From Stenotrophomonas maltophilia (GTDB taxonomy: Bacteria; Pseudomonadota; Gammaproteobacteria; Xanthomonadales; Xanthomonadaceae): 64,000 nt of DNA. The stretch's first letter is position 1. Every line of letters starts with the position of its first letter. The notes beneath the pieces are model-generated. The model was given only the letters and a program-made list of their open reading frames with translations. It ran no database searches and was not told where the DNA came from. Of the stretch, positions 21,071 through 31,821 are shown piece after piece. A program made the position numbers and the translations under genes. The stretch spans positions 2,679,001-2,743,000 of the forward strand of contig NZ_CP154630.1 of the NCBI RefSeq assembly GCF_039555535.1, read 5' to 3'.

Positions 21071-22621
21071 TCAGCGCCGCGGCGCGTCCGGATCGGTGCG
21101 CAGCGCCTTCAGCAGGCCCCACATGTAGAAGGCCAGCGTGAACGAGAACGGCAGGCCGCACAGCACCACCGCCGTCTGCATCGCACTGAAGTTGCCGGCC
21201 AGCAGCAGGCCGACGCTGGCCACGGTGATGCCGGCCGCCCAGAACACGCGCAGCCAGATCGGCGCGTCGTGGCCGTCCTCCACGCCGTCATCGACACGAC
21301 GGGTGCACAGGTTGGCGATCATCAGCGTGCCCGAATCGACCGGAGTCAGGAACAGCACGAAACCGATCACCACCGCGGCACCGGCCATGTAGGGCGCGGC
21401 GGGCAGGTATTCGAGCAGCTTGAACAGCGTCATCGCCGCATCGTGCTGGGCGACGTCGCCCAGGATCGCCTGGCCGTGGTTGAGCACCAGGTCGATGGCG
21501 GTATTGCCGAAGATCGACAGCCAGGCCAGGGTGAAGCCGAGCGGGATCAGCAACACGCCCATGATCACTTCGCGGATGGTGCGGCCACGCGAGATGCGTG
21601 CCACGAAAAGGCCGACGAACGGTGCCCAGGCAATCCACCACGCCCAGTAGAACAGCGTCCACGAGCCCATCCACTCACGGCCCTTGGGGTCGTTGAGGTA
21701 CATGTCGAAGCTCTTGCGCACGAACGCGCCCAGGTAGTCGCCGGTGTTCTGGATCAGGCCGTCGAACAGGTGCAGGGTCGGGCCGGTGACCAAAACGAAC
21801 AGCAGCAGGCCGCACAGCAGGCGCACGTTGAGGTTGGAGAGCCAGGCGATGCCCTTCTCCACGCCCGCGACCACGCCGATGGTGGCCACCGCCATCATCA
21901 CCAGCACGATCGCCACCAGCACCTGCGGCGTATCCGGGATGTTGAACAGGTAGACCAGGCCGGACTGCACCACCAGCGCGCCGATGCCGAGGTTGGTCAC
22001 CATCGAGATCAGCGTGGCCAGGATGCCGAAACCATCCACCATGTCACCGATGCGGCCGTGGATGCGCTCACCGAAGATCGGGTACAGCGCCGAGCGCAGC
22101 GCCAGCGGCAGGTCGCGGCGGTAGGCGAAGTAGCCCAGCGCCACGCCGACCAGCGCGTACAGCGCCCAGCCGTGCAGGCCCCAATGCAGGAAGGTCAGCA
22201 CCATCGCCTCGCGGCCGGCGGCCACGGTACCGCCGGGCTGCCCGGGAGGATTGAGGAAATGGTCCAGCGGCTCGTAGGCGCCGTAGTACAACAGCGCGAT
22301 GCCGATGCCGGCCGAGAACAGCATCGACACCCAGGCCACGTAGCCGAACGCCGGTGATTCCTCGTTGTGGCCCAGGCGGATGCGGCCGTACGGCGAGAAC
22401 GCCAGCCACAGCACGAAGCCCAGGCACAGCACGATCAGCAGCATGTACCACCAGCCGAACGCCGCCGAGACCTCGGCCTGCGCCCATTGCAGCCAGTGCT
22501 CGCTGCCTTCGGGATAGAGAACGGTGAGCAGCCCGAGGATGCCGATCGACACCGAGGAACTGAAGAACACAAAACGGTTCAAGCGCAGGGGCGAACGCTT
22601 GGGATGAGCCAGGGAAGACAT
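21071..22621 (-). CDS. betT: BCCT-family choline/glycine betaine transporter
   Basis: A 516-residue inner-membrane protein with about 12 hydrophobic segments. The Trp-rich BCCT signature is present (FYWAWWIAWAPFVGLFVARISRG... around residues 320-345), as are GIGIALLYYGAYEPLDHF and the N-terminal FSPYGRIRLG. These carriers take up choline, betaine or carnitine with sodium or protons. The long C-terminal osmosensing extension of E. coli BetT is absent. Gene order (divergent from betIBA with a shared palindrome) points to choline as substrate; betaine is the alternative. Confidence 0.9.
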   Translation of the reverse strand: MSSLAHPKRSPLRLNRFVFFSSSVSIGILGLLTVLYPEGSEHWLQWAQAEVSAAFGWWYMLLIVLCLGFVLWLAFSPYGRIRLGHNEESPAFGYVAWVSMLFSAGIGIALLYYGAYEPLDHFLNPPGQPGGTVAAGREAMVLTFLHWGLHGWALYALVGVALGYFAYRRDLPLALRSALYPIFGERIHGRIGDMVDGFGILATLISMVTNLGIGALVVQSGLVYLFNIPDTPQVLVAIVLVMMAVATIGVVAGVEKGIAWLSNLNVRLLCGLLLFVLVTGPTLHLFDGLIQNTGDYLGAFVRKSFDMYLNDPKGREWMGSWTLFYWAWWIAWAPFVGLFVARISRGRTIREVIMGVLLIPLGFTLAWLSIFGNTAIDLVLNHGQAILGDVAQHDAAMTLFKLLEYLPAAPYMAGAAVVIGFVLFLTPVDSGTLMIANLCTRRVDDGVEDGHDAPIWLRVFWAAGITVASVGLLLAGNFSAMQTAVVLCGLPFSFTLAFYMWGLLKALRTDPDAPRR

Positions 22622-22711
22622 GGGGTCGTCTCATCAAGTCCGAGGGAGCACATGGGCGGGGCCGGACCGGTAAACCGGGCCCATGGCGTGGGGCGCGAGC
22701 GCATCCTAGGG

Positions 22712-22739
22712 TTTATTGATTGAACGTTCAATCAATAAA
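22712..22739. promoter_or_regulatory. Perfect 28-bp palindrome, likely BetI operator
   Basis: Half-site TTTATTGATTGAAC followed without gap by its exact complement. It lies between the divergent betT and betI starts, 91 bp and 53 bp away. The core ATTGAACGTTCAAT resembles known BetI sites, and TetR-family repressors bind such palindromes as dimers. Confidence 0.85.
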
Positions 22740-22791
22740 AAGCATAATGGCGGGCAGCCCGATCCTTCGGGTCGCAATCCGTGGAGAGACA

Positions 22792-23382
22792 ATGCCGAAG
22801 AAAGGCGTGGAACCGGTACGGCGCGAACAGCTGATCCGGGCCACTTTCCAGACCATCGACGAGATCGGCATGGCCGATGCGACCGTCGCCACCATCGCGA
22901 AGAAGGCCGGGCTGTCCAGCGGCATCGTCGCCCACTACTTCGGCGACAAGGACGGCCTGCTCAATGCTGCAATGCGGCAGATCCTGCGCGAACTGAAGGA
23001 CGCGGTCGCCCGCTACCGCGCCGACGCAAGCGACGATCCGCGCGAGCAGCTGCGCGCCATCGTCGACGGCAACTTCGACGACAGCCAGATCAACGGCACT
23101 GCGATGCGCGTCTGGCTCACCTTCTGGGCCGCCAGCATGCACCAGCCGGAACTGGCCCGGCTGCAGCGCGCCAACGACCAGCGCCTGTTCTCCAACCTGT
23201 GCCACCAGTTCAACCGCCTGCTGCCCCACCCGCAGGCCCGCCTGGCCGCCCGTGGCCTGGCCGCGATGATCGACGGCCTGTGGCTGCGCGGCAGCCTGGT
23301 CGGCGGCCAGTTCAACGCCGAGAAGTCCCGGCGCATCGCTTACGGCTATATCGACTTCCAGTTGCAGGCTGGCGCGCTATAA
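22792..23382 (+). CDS. betI: Choline-responsive repressor BetI (TetR family)
   Basis: A 196-residue TetR-type regulator. The N-terminal helix-turn-helix is clear ([28 protein letters not shown], about 33-60), and the sequence [17 protein letters not shown] matches BetI. The ligand domain has the BetI_C features ([19 protein letters not shown]). It should repress betIBA and betT until choline is present, through the palindrome just upstream. ATG at 22792; the open frame upstream runs over the operator. betB follows after 38 bp. Confidence 0.95.
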   Translation: MPKKGVEPVRREQLIRATFQTIDEIGMADATVATIAKKAGLSSGIVAHYFGDKDGLLNAAMRQILRELKDAVARYRADASDDPREQLRAIVDGNFDDSQINGTAMRVWLTFWAASMHQPELARLQRANDQRLFSNLCHQFNRLLPHPQARLAARGLAAMIDGLWLRGSLVGGQFNAEKSRRIAYGYIDFQLQAGAL

Positions 23383-23420
23383 GCGCTTCAGCACCCGCCC
23401 CCTTCCAAGGAGTACGCCCC

Positions 23421-24893
23421 ATGACCACCCTGCCCGTCCAACAGCTCTACATCCACGGCCAGCGCGTCGACGCCACCAGCGGCAAGACCTTCAAGACCGT
23501 CAACCCGGCCACCGGTGAAGTGATCGCCGAGGTGCAGGTCGCCAGCCAGGCCGACGTCGAGCGCGCCGTGCAGAGCGCGGCCGAAGGCCAGAAGGTGTGG
23601 GCCGCGATGACCGCGATGGAGCGTTCGCGCATCCTGCGCCGCGCCGTTGAGATCCTGCGCGAGCGCAACGACGAGCTGGCCCACCTGGAAACCCTGGATA
23701 CCGGCAAGGCACTGGCCGAGACCACCACCGTGGACATCGTCACCGGTGCCGACGTGGTCGAGTACTACGCCGGCCTGGCCACCGCCATCGAAGGCATCCA
23801 GCTGCCGCTGCGCGAATCGAGCTTCTTCTACACCCGCCGTGAGCCGCTGGGCGTGGTAGCCGGCATCGGCGCCTGGAATTACCCGATCCAGATCGCCATG
23901 TGGAAGTCGGCCCCGGCGCTGGCCGCCGGCAACGCGATGGTGTTCAAGCCGTCCGAAGTGACCCCGCTCACAGCAATCAAGCTGGCCGAGATCTACACCG
24001 AAGCCGGCGTGCCGGCCGGCGTGTTCAACGTGGTGCAGGGCCCGGGCCGCGAGATCGGGCAGTGGCTGACCGAGCACCCGGTGATCGAGAAGATCTCCTT
24101 CACCGGCGGCGTCGCCACCGGCAAGAAGGTGATGGCCAGCGCCGCCTCCTCGTCGCTGAAGGAAGTGACCATGGAACTGGGCGGCAAGTCGCCGCTGGTG
24201 ATCTGCGACGACGCCGACCTGGACCGCGCCGCCGACATCGCGGTGATGGCCAACTTCTTCAGCTCCGGCCAGGTCTGCACCAACGGCACCCGCGTGTTCG
24301 TGCCGCGCAGCATGCTGGCCGCGTTCGAAGCCGCCGTTGTCGAGCGCGTCAAGCGCATCCGCATCGGCGACCCGATGGCCGCCGAGACCAACTTCGGCCC
24401 GCTGACCAGCTTCCCGCACATGGAAAACGTGCTGCGCTACATCGAGAGCGGCAAGGCCGAAGGCGCCCGCCTGCTGACCGGCGGCGGCCGTGCCACCGAA
24501 GGCGCGCTGGCCAATGGCGCCTACGTGCTGCCGACCGTGTTCTCCGACTGCCGCGATGACATGACGATTGTCCGCGAAGAGATCTTCGGGCCGGTGATGA
24601 GCATCCTCGCCTACGACGACGAGGACGAAGTGGTGCGCCGCGCCAACGACACCACCTTCGGCCTGGCCGCCGGCGTGGTCAGCAAGGACGTCAGCCGCGC
24701 CCACCGCATCATCCACCGCCTGGAAGCCGGCATCTGCTGGATCAACACCTGGGGTGAATCGCCGGCCGAAATGCCGGTGGGTGGCTACAAGGAATCCGGC
24801 GTCGGCCGCGAGAACGGCATCTCCACCCTCGGCCACTACACCCGCATCAAGTCGGTGCAGGTCGAGCTGGGCGACTACGCCAGCGTGTTCTGA
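23421..24893 (+). CDS. betB: Betaine aldehyde dehydrogenase
   Basis: A 490-residue NAD(P)-dependent aldehyde dehydrogenase, the same length as E. coli BetB. The general base Glu is in [11 protein letters not shown] and the nucleophile Cys in [13 protein letters not shown]. The cofactor-binding region shows [22 protein letters not shown]. It oxidises betaine aldehyde to glycine betaine, an osmoprotectant and carbon source. ATG at 23421 with AAGGAG upstream. It is the middle gene of betIBA and is followed by betA after 101 bp. Confidence 0.96.
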   Translation: MTTLPVQQLYIHGQRVDATSGKTFKTVNPATGEVIAEVQVASQADVERAVQSAAEGQKVWAAMTAMERSRILRRAVEILRERNDELAHLETLDTGKALAETTTVDIVTGADVVEYYAGLATAIEGIQLPLRESSFFYTRREPLGVVAGIGAWNYPIQIAMWKSAPALAAGNAMVFKPSEVTPLTAIKLAEIYTEAGVPAGVFNVVQGPGREIGQWLTEHPVIEKISFTGGVATGKKVMASAASSSLKEVTMELGGKSPLVICDDADLDRAADIAVMANFFSSGQVCTNGTRVFVPRSMLAAFEAAVVERVKRIRIGDPMAAETNFGPLTSFPHMENVLRYIESGKAEGARLLTGGGRATEGALANGAYVLPTVFSDCRDDMTIVREEIFGPVMSILAYDDEDEVVRRANDTTFGLAAGVVSKDVSRAHRIIHRLEAGICWINTWGESPAEMPVGGYKESGVGRENGISTLGHYTRIKSVQVELGDYASVF

Positions 24894-24994
24894 CCGGCGC
24901 GCCCTGCGCGCGCCCCATCGTCCGGCCATCGTGCCGATCCGACATTCCGCCCGGACGCCTGCATGCAGCGCGCCCCGGCCTGCAGGAGACACCC

Positions 24995-26677
24995 ATGAGC
25001 ACCCATAACGAGTACGACTACATCATCATCGGCGCCGGTTCGGCCGGCAACGTGCTGGCCACCCGCCTCACCGAAGATGCCGATGTCAGCGTGCTGCTGC
25101 TGGAAGCCGGTGGCCCGGACTACCGGCTCGACTTCCGTACCCAGATGCCGGCGGCACTGGCCTTCCCGCTCCAAGGCAAGCGCTACAACTGGGCGTACAA
25201 GACCGATCCGGAGCCCTTCATGAACAACCGCCGCATGGACTGCGGCCGCGGCAAGGGCCTGGGCGGCTCGTCGCTGATCAACGGCATGTGCTACATCCGC
25301 GGCAACGCGATGGACTACGACAACTGGGCCAGCATGCCGGGCCTGGAAGACTGGACCTACCTGGACTGCCTGCCGTACTTCCGCAAGGCCGAAACCCGCG
25401 ACATCGGCCCCAACGACTACCACGGTGGTGATGGCCCGCTGCGCGTGACCACGCCGAAGGCCGGCAACAACGAGCTGTTCGCCGCGATGGTCGAGGCCGG
25501 CGTGCAGGCCGGCTACCCGCGCACCGACGACCTCAATGGCTACCAGCAGGAAGGCTTCGGCCCGATGGACCGCACGGTGACCCCGAAGGGCCGTCGCTCC
25601 AGCACTGCCCGCGGCTACCTGGACCTGGCCAAGCCGCGCCCGAACCTGACCATCGTCACCCACGCGCTGACCGACCGCATCCTGTTCTCGGGCAAGCGTG
25701 CGGTGGGCGTGCAGTGGCTGCACAACGACCAGCCGCAGCGTGCCACTGCCCGTCGCGAAGTGCTGCTGTGCGGCGGTGCCATCGCCTCGCCGCAGATCCT
25801 GCAGCGCTCCGGCGTCGGCCCGGCCGACCTGCTGCGCAGCCTGGACATCGACCTGGTGCACCACCTGCCGGGCGTTGGCGCCAACCTCCAGGACCATCTG
25901 GAAATGTACCTGCAGTACGAGTGCAAGAAGCCGGTCTCGCTGGCGCCGGCACTGAAGCTGTACAACCAGCCGGCGATCGGTGCCGAGTGGCTGTTCCTGG
26001 GCACCGGCATCGGCGCCAGCAACCAGTTCGAGGCCGGTGGCTTCATCCGCAGCGACGCCGAGTTCGACTGGCCGAACCTGCAGTACCACTTCCTGCCGGT
26101 GGCGATCAATTACAACGGCTCCAACCCGATCAAGGCACACAGCTTCCAGATGCACGTCGGCTCGATGCGCTCGCCCAGCCGCGGCCGCATCCACGTGCGT
26201 TCCAAGGACCCGCGCGAACATCCCAGCATCCTGTTCAACTACATGTCGCACGACCAGGACTGGCGCGAGTTCCGCGCGGCGATCCGCATCACCCGTGAGA
26301 TCTTCGCGCAGCCGGCACTGGCCCCTTACAGCGGCCGCGAGATCTCGCCGGGCAGCGCGCTGCAGACCGACGCGCAGATCGATGCGTTCGTCCGCGAGCA
26401 TGCCGAGACCGCCTACCACCCGTCGTGCTCGAACAAGATGGGCCACGCCGATGATCCGATGGCGGTGGTCGACGGCCAGGGCCGCGTGCACGGCCTGGAA
26501 GGCCTGCGCATCGTCGATGCCTCGATCATGCCGCAGGTCGTGACCGGCAACCTCAACGCGCCGACCATCATGATGGCCGAGAAACTGGCCGACGTGATCC
26601 GCGGCCGCACCCCGCTGGCCCGCAGCACCGCGCCGTACTACAAGGCCAATGGTGCACCGGTGCGCAAGCAGGGCTGA
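24995..26677 (+). CDS. betA: Choline dehydrogenase (GMC oxidoreductase)
   Basis: A 560-residue FAD enzyme. The N-terminal dinucleotide fold reads [18 protein letters not shown], the GMC signature [18 protein letters not shown] follows, and the catalytic His region near the C-terminus is HPSCSNKMG. It oxidises choline to betaine aldehyde at the inner membrane, feeding BetB. An SD (CAGGAG) precedes the ATG. A hairpin follows the stop. Confidence 0.96.
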   Translation: MSTHNEYDYIIIGAGSAGNVLATRLTEDADVSVLLLEAGGPDYRLDFRTQMPAALAFPLQGKRYNWAYKTDPEPFMNNRRMDCGRGKGLGGSSLINGMCYIRGNAMDYDNWASMPGLEDWTYLDCLPYFRKAETRDIGPNDYHGGDGPLRVTTPKAGNNELFAAMVEAGVQAGYPRTDDLNGYQQEGFGPMDRTVTPKGRRSSTARGYLDLAKPRPNLTIVTHALTDRILFSGKRAVGVQWLHNDQPQRATARREVLLCGGAIASPQILQRSGVGPADLLRSLDIDLVHHLPGVGANLQDHLEMYLQYECKKPVSLAPALKLYNQPAIGAEWLFLGTGIGASNQFEAGGFIRSDAEFDWPNLQYHFLPVAINYNGSNPIKAHSFQMHVGSMRSPSRGRIHVRSKDPREHPSILFNYMSHDQDWREFRAAIRITREIFAQPALAPYSGREISPGSALQTDAQIDAFVREHAETAYHPSCSNKMGHADDPMAVVDGQGRVHGLEGLRIVDASIMPQVVTGNLNAPTIMMAEKLADVIRGRTPLARSTAPYYKANGAPVRKQG

Positions 26678-26700
26678 GCCAGCCGCTCACGGTGAAACAT

Positions 26701-26727
26701 CCGCCGGGCATGGCCCGGCGGCGTTTG
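26701..26727 (+). terminator. Terminator-like hairpin after betA
   Basis: CCGCCGGGC and GCCCGGCGG pair perfectly around ATG, followed by CGTTTGA. The T run is short. It closes the betIBA transcript 23 bp after the stop. Confidence 0.6.
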
Positions 26728-26858
26728 ACGCGTTCGCACAATGCGGCACGCAAACCCCTCTTCGCGTTTTCCCTACGGCGGGGTATGCTGCAATGAACGG
26801 CCATTGTCGCTACGCTCAGGGCCGAAACCTAATACATCACGATTCCTGGAGGGGGAAT

Positions 26859-28535
26859 ATGAGTCTGGATCGTCCCTGGCTGCAGAGCTATCCGAAAGGC
26901 GTTCCCGCCGAGATCGACGTCAACGAGTTCCATTCGGTAGCTTCGGTCTTCGACGCTTCCGTCGCGAAATTCCGCGACCGTCCAGCCTACTCCAGCTTCG
27001 GCAAGGTGCTCACCTACGGTGAGACCGATGCGCTGGTCACCCAGTTCGCGGCCTACCTGCTGGGTGAGCTCAAGCTCAAGAAGGGTGACCGCGTCGCCCT
27101 GATGATGCCCAACTGCCTGCAGTACCCGGTGGCCACCTTCGGCGTGCTGCGCGCAGGCCTCACCGTGGTCAACGTCAACCCGCTGTACACCGCCCGCGAG
27201 CTGAAGCACCAGCTGGTCGACGCCGGCGTGACCGCACTGGTCGTGGTCGACAACTTCGGCGATACCGTCGAGCAGGTCATCGCCGACACGCCGGTCAAGC
27301 ACGTGATCACTACCGGCCTGGGCGACCTGCTCGGCGCCAAGGGCGCGATCGTCAACTTCGTGCTGAAGTACATCAAGAAGATGGTGCCCAACTACCACGT
27401 CAAGGGTGCCGTCCGCTTCAGGCAGGCACTCACGCTGGGCAGCCGCCACGCGCTCCCGCCGGTCGAGATCGACCACGACGACATCGCCTTCCTGCAGTAC
27501 ACCGGCGGCACCACCGGCGTGGCCAAGGGTGCGATGCTGACCAACCGCAACCTGATCGCCAACATGCAGCAGGCCTCGGCCTGGATCAGTGCGTCGGGCA
27601 TCGAGATGGGCAAGGAGTGGATCATCACCGCCCTGCCGCTGTACCACATCTTCGCACTGACGGCGAACGGCCTGGTCTTCATGAAGTTCGGTGGCTGCAA
27701 CCACCTGATCACCAATCCGCGCGACATGAAGGGTTTCGTCAAGGAGCTCAAGTCGGTGCGCTTCACCGCCATCACCGGCGTCAACACGCTGTTCAACGGC
27801 CTGCTCAATACCCCCGGTTTCGACACGGTCGACTTCTCGTCGCTGAAGGTCACCCTGGGCGGCGGCATGGCCGTGCAGCGCGCCGTGGCCGAACGCTGGA
27901 AAAAGGTGACCGGCGTTACCCTGGTCGAGGCCTATGGCCTGACCGAGACGTCGCCGGCGGCCTGCATCAACCCGCTTACCCTCACCGAGTACAACGGTTC
28001 GATCGGCCTGCCGATCCCGTCCACCGATGCCTGCATCAAGGATGACAACAGCAACATCCTGCCGCTGGGCGAAGTCGGCGAACTCTGCATCAAGGGCCCG
28101 CAGGTGATGAAGGGCTACTGGCAGCGTCCGGAGGAAACCGACAAGGCCATCGACGCCGACGGCTGGCTGCACACCGGCGACATGGCGAAGATGGACGAAC
28201 AGGGCTTCTTCTACATCGTCGACCGCAAGAAGGACATGATCCTGGTGTCCGGCTTCAACGTGTACCCGAACGAAGTCGAGGATGTCATCGCGATGATGCC
28301 CGGCGTGCTGGAAGTGGCTGCGGTCGGCGTGCCGGACGAGAAGTCCGGTGAGGTGGTCAAGGTGGTCATCGTGAAGAAGGACCCGAACCTGACCGCCGAA
28401 ATGGTCAAGGAACATGCCCGGGCCAACCTGACCGGTTACAAACACCCCAAAATCGTAGAATTCCGAAAGGAGCTGCCGAAGACCAACGTCGGCAAAATCC
28501 TCCGCCGCGAACTCCGCGATACGCCCGCCCAGTAA
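26859..28535 (+). CDS. rpfB: Long-chain acyl-CoA ligase RpfB of the DSF locus
   Basis: A 558-residue AMP-forming ligase. The P-loop motif is [13 protein letters not shown], the adenylate motif is [10 protein letters not shown], and the C-terminal part has [23 protein letters not shown] and the catalytic Lys region [13 protein letters not shown]. RpfB activates fatty acids to CoA esters and is implicated in turnover of the DSF signal in Xanthomonas. A strong SD (GGAGGGGG) precedes the ATG at 26859. Position directly before rpfF supports rpfB over a plain fadD, although the two are close paralogues. A terminator hairpin lies before rpfF. Confidence 0.93.
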   Translation: MSLDRPWLQSYPKGVPAEIDVNEFHSVASVFDASVAKFRDRPAYSSFGKVLTYGETDALVTQFAAYLLGELKLKKGDRVALMMPNCLQYPVATFGVLRAGLTVVNVNPLYTARELKHQLVDAGVTALVVVDNFGDTVEQVIADTPVKHVITTGLGDLLGAKGAIVNFVLKYIKKMVPNYHVKGAVRFRQALTLGSRHALPPVEIDHDDIAFLQYTGGTTGVAKGAMLTNRNLIANMQQASAWISASGIEMGKEWIITALPLYHIFALTANGLVFMKFGGCNHLITNPRDMKGFVKELKSVRFTAITGVNTLFNGLLNTPGFDTVDFSSLKVTLGGGMAVQRAVAERWKKVTGVTLVEAYGLTETSPAACINPLTLTEYNGSIGLPIPSTDACIKDDNSNILPLGEVGELCIKGPQVMKGYWQRPEETDKAIDADGWLHTGDMAKMDEQGFFYIVDRKKDMILVSGFNVYPNEVEDVIAMMPGVLEVAAVGVPDEKSGEVVKVVIVKKDPNLTAEMVKEHARANLTGYKHPKIVEFRKELPKTNVGKILRRELRDTPAQ

Positions 28536-28561
28536 GGGTTTCGGGCAATTTGAACGGCATC

Positions 28562-28594
28562 GGGCCCGGGACGGAAACGTTCCGGGCCCTTTCG
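28562..28594 (+). terminator. Rho-independent terminator after rpfB
   Basis: GGGCCCGGGACG pairs with CGTTCCGGGCCC (one G-T pair) around a GAAA loop and is followed by TTTCG. rpfF thus may have its own promoter in the 100 bp that follow. Confidence 0.75.
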
Positions 28595-28696
28595 CATGCG
28601 GCGCCCCGGTGGCGGTGTAGCATCGCCGCGTGTGTGGACCGTTCGGCCCGCCGGCCACCCACCTGACTCTGCGGGCCGCATGCCGAGGACCCTTCC

Positions 28697-29569
28697 ATGA
28701 GTACCATCGAAAAGCTGCCGAGCAGCGGCTCGCGTTTTGCCACCATCCGTACCGAGGACAGCGCCGACGGCACTGCCCACTGGTTGTTCATGCATGCCGA
28801 TGCTGCCACCGGCATCCGTCCGTGCTGCCGAAAGGACATGCTCGATGAGATGTGGAGCTTCATGGCCGCCATCACCCGCAGCCCCGCCGAGCGCCACAGC
28901 GGCACGTTGCGGCATTTCGTGCTGGCGTCCGATGCCGTCGCCTACAACCTGGGGGGCGACCTGGACCTGTTCACCCGCCTGATCCGCGAAGGCAACCGCG
29001 ACCTCCTGCTGAACTACGCCCAGCGGTGCGTGGAAGGCGTGCACCACCTGCACACCGGATTCGGCGGCGACGTGCGTTCGATCGCCCTGATCCAGGGCGA
29101 CGCGCTTGGCGGTGGCCTGGAAATGGCATTGGCCTGCCACACCATCGTGGCCGAGGAAGGCAGCGGAATGGGCCTGCCCGAAGTGCTGTTCGGCCTTTTC
29201 CCCGGCATGGGCGCCTATTCGTTCCTGTGCCGGCGGGTGTCACCGCACCTGGCCGAGAAGATCATCCTTGACGGCCGTGTCTACAGCGCCGAGGAAATGC
29301 ATGCGCTGGGTATCGTCGATGTACTGGCGAAGAAGGGCGAAGGTCGTGCCGCGGTTGAAGAGCTGATCCGCCAGCAGCAACGCACCCCGCAGTCCTATCT
29401 GGCAATGAACGCCGCGCGCAGCATTGCCCAGGCGGTCAGCTACGACGAACTGCTGGAGATCACCAAGGTATGGGTCGATTCCGCCCTCGCCCTTGGCGAC
29501 CGCTCCTTGCGTACCATGGATCGCCTGATCAAGGCCCAGACCCGTCGCGCCGGTCTCGACGCGGCCTGA
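28697..29569 (+). CDS. rpfF: DSF synthase RpfF (crotonase family)
   Basis: A 290-residue crotonase-fold enzyme that makes the diffusible signal factor cis-11-methyl-2-dodecenoic acid from acyl-ACP by thioesterase and dehydratase steps. The two catalytic glutamates known in Xanthomonas RpfF (Glu141, Glu161) are matched here by Glu142 (GGGLEMALAC) and Glu162 (GLPEVLFGLFPGMGAYSF). The oxyanion region is VAYNLGGDLDLF. It is regulated post-translationally by binding to the receiver of RpfC in known systems. Transcribed towards rpfC; a terminator separates them. Confidence 0.96.
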   Translation: MSTIEKLPSSGSRFATIRTEDSADGTAHWLFMHADAATGIRPCCRKDMLDEMWSFMAAITRSPAERHSGTLRHFVLASDAVAYNLGGDLDLFTRLIREGNRDLLLNYAQRCVEGVHHLHTGFGGDVRSIALIQGDALGGGLEMALACHTIVAEEGSGMGLPEVLFGLFPGMGAYSFLCRRVSPHLAEKIILDGRVYSAEEMHALGIVDVLAKKGEGRAAVEELIRQQQRTPQSYLAMNAARSIAQAVSYDELLEITKVWVDSALALGDRSLRTMDRLIKAQTRRAGLDAA

Positions 29570-29595
29570 TTCATCCCCTCCCCCAGGATGGGTTC

Positions 29596-29623
29596 AAGCC
29601 CGGTTGGCCACCGGGCTTTTTTT
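29596..29623 (+). terminator. Rho-independent terminator after rpfF
   Basis: AAGCCCGG and CCGGGCTT enclose a 7-nt loop and are followed by a run of T. It lies between the convergent rpfF and rpfC genes; the A/T symmetry could serve both directions. Confidence 0.9.
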
Positions 29624-29643
29624 ATGACACCACACGCCCAGGC

Positions 29644-31821
29644 TCAGCGCGCCTCACCATCCTCGGCGGCACCGCGCAGGCGGCGCTCGGCGCGCGCATC
29701 CAGCGCACGCCGGCCTTCCTTGATGGCGTCCTGCAGCACACCCAGGCGTACGCGCCATTCGGCCTTCAACTGCCAGTCGGCCATCCGCATCAACTCGCCG
29801 GCACGGTTGGACGCGCGCATCAGTCCGAGGTTGCTGGCCACGCCCTTGATCGCATGGGACTGCTCACGGAACACCTCCCACTGCGCGGTTTCACCCGCCT
29901 GCTCGGCCTTGCCCATGCAGCTCGCTGCGTCCTCCAGGCACTGGCGGATGAACTCACGCTCGAACCCTTCACCCATTCCCAGTGACGCCAGCTCGTCCAG
30001 CACGCTGCTGTCGAGCACCCCATCCTGCAACGGCGCCGCGGGTCGCACGACCGGCGCGGCCATGGTCCTCAACTGGGCATTGCTGGCGATCTCGGCCAGG
30101 GTGTCGAGCAGCCGTACCGCCACCACGGGCTTGGCCAGGAATGCATGGGCACCGGCCTGGGTGCACCGCTGGATCGCCTCCGGCGTGACATCGGCACTGA
30201 GCACCAGCACCGGCGTGCGCGGACCACCGCCGGCCTGCATCACGCGCAGTTCCTTGAGCATGTCCAGCCCACTCATGCCCGGCATGTGCAGATCGACGAT
30301 GACCGCATCGAACTCGCTGTCGGCCAATGCGTCCAGTACGGCTTCACCACCGTCGACGCACAGCACCCGGTGACCGGCCTTCTGCAGCAGGCGCTGCAGG
30401 ACCATGCGGTTGGCCTCGTGGTCGTCGGCCACCAGGATCTGCATGCTGCGCACGCGCGCGCGATGACGCAGGAATGGATCGGCAAAGGCAATCACGTTCC
30501 CGCCGGGCCCCGCGTCCTCCTCGCCGGACAGGGTCGGGACCGCGCCCGGCACCATCGGCTGCGGTGGCGCGAAAGGCAGCTCGACCCAGAAGTGACTACC
30601 GCGCGGCGGGTTCTCCAGATAGCCGATGTCGCCGTCCATCGCTTCGACCAGGCCCTTGGCGATGGTCGTGCCCAGTCCCGTGCCCTCATGGCGGCGCGCC
30701 ATGCTCACATCCGCCTGCTCGAAGGCATCGAACAAGCGCGCACGCATCGCCGGCGCCACGCCGATGCCGGTATCGAAAATATCGAAGCGCAACCGCACCG
30801 CGCCACTCGTATCAGCATGCACCACACCGACACGGATCTCGACCCGGCCGTGGTCGGTGAACTTGACTGCGTTGCCCGCCAGGTTCAACAGGATCTGCCG
30901 CAGGTGCCCGACGTCGCCGCGCACGCGCGGTGGCACGCCGTCGGCAACCTTCACCCGGTAATCCAGGCCCTTGGCCCTGGCCTGCGGCATCAGGATCAAC
31001 CCGATCGCCTGGATCACGTCGGTCACGGCGAAATCCTCTGCCACCACCCGCAGCTTGCCGGCCTCGATGGCAGAGATGTCCAGCACCTCCTCCACCAGCG
31101 CCAGCAGGCTGCGCGAAGACGCCTGGATGGTACTGAGGCACTCGCGCTGCTCATCATCCAGGCGCGTGGTCGCCAGCACTTCGGTCATACCGTTGAGCCC
31201 ATTCAACGGGGTGCGGAACTCGTGGCTCATGTTGGCCAGGAAGCGGCTCTTGGCCTCGCTCGCGCGCCGGGCCTCGGCCATCGCTTCGGTCAGCTGCCGC
31301 AGCAGCGTGGAGAAGTACAGCGGCACTGCGGCCAGTCCGAGCCAGAGGCCGATGGCCAAGCGGAAATTCTGCATCCAGTACGGTGTCTGGAGCACGGTGA
31401 AGCCGAAGCTCACCAAGGCCATTGCCACTGCCACGTACAGGTAGTGGTTGCCGAACCGCATGCCGTTGCCGACCGTCACCCACATCACAACGATGTAGAC
31501 CCAGGCCAGCGGCTCACCCATCTGCACCATGCCGGCCGCGATCAGGCCGTAGTCGGCCAGCATGCCAAGCACGCGGCGCGCGTCGGAACGTGCCGGTCGC
31601 CACAGCAGCCAACCGAACAGCAGCAGGGACAGGCTCAACCCGGTCAGCACGATCGCCAACACACCCACGTACTGCCCATGCGGCAGGTCGTGGCGCGGCG
31701 CCGGCAACAGCACGTAGGCAAGGATCAGGCTGATCAGGACAATACGGACAATCTGCTGGCCGTGCTCGCTGTCCTGCCGCTGGGACAGGCGCAGCCGCAG
31801 CCGCGACAGCAGGCGTTTCAC
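29644..31821 (-). CDS. rpfC: Hybrid sensor kinase RpfC (DSF receptor)
   Basis: A 725-residue hybrid histidine kinase. The input region (about 1-172) has five or six membrane spans; then HisKA with His200 in NMSHEFRTPLNG, HATPase (NLAGNAVKFTD; FDTGIGV; GTGLGTTIAKGLVE), a receiver (VADDHEANRM; Asp in VIVDLHMPGMSG) and a C-terminal Hpt domain (SHAIKGVASNLG). It senses DSF and relays phosphate to RpfG, and holds RpfF through its receiver. The start is GTG at 31821, overlapping the rpfG stop by 4 nt (GTGA). S. maltophilia has two rpf types differing in RpfC spans; from memory the short sensor seen here suits the rpf-2 type, but this needs alignment. Confidence 0.95.
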   Translation of the reverse strand: MKRLLSRLRLRLSQRQDSEHGQQIVRIVLISLILAYVLLPAPRHDLPHGQYVGVLAIVLTGLSLSLLLFGWLLWRPARSDARRVLGMLADYGLIAAGMVQMGEPLAWVYIVVMWVTVGNGMRFGNHYLYVAVAMALVSFGFTVLQTPYWMQNFRLAIGLWLGLAAVPLYFSTLLRQLTEAMAEARRASEAKSRFLANMSHEFRTPLNGLNGMTEVLATTRLDDEQRECLSTIQASSRSLLALVEEVLDISAIEAGKLRVVAEDFAVTDVIQAIGLILMPQARAKGLDYRVKVADGVPPRVRGDVGHLRQILLNLAGNAVKFTDHGRVEIRVGVVHADTSGAVRLRFDIFDTGIGVAPAMRARLFDAFEQADVSMARRHEGTGLGTTIAKGLVEAMDGDIGYLENPPRGSHFWVELPFAPPQPMVPGAVPTLSGEEDAGPGGNVIAFADPFLRHRARVRSMQILVADDHEANRMVLQRLLQKAGHRVLCVDGGEAVLDALADSEFDAVIVDLHMPGMSGLDMLKELRVMQAGGGPRTPVLVLSADVTPEAIQRCTQAGAHAFLAKPVVAVRLLDTLAEIASNAQLRTMAAPVVRPAAPLQDGVLDSSVLDELASLGMGEGFEREFIRQCLEDAASCMGKAEQAGETAQWEVFREQSHAIKGVASNLGLMRASNRAGELMRMADWQLKAEWRVRLGVLQDAIKEGRRALDARAERRLRGAAEDGEAR

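Noticed and set aside
26649..26858. N-terminal extension of rpfB
   Set aside because: The frame is open upstream but runs through the betA terminator. The ATG at 26859 has a very strong SD and fits the family length.
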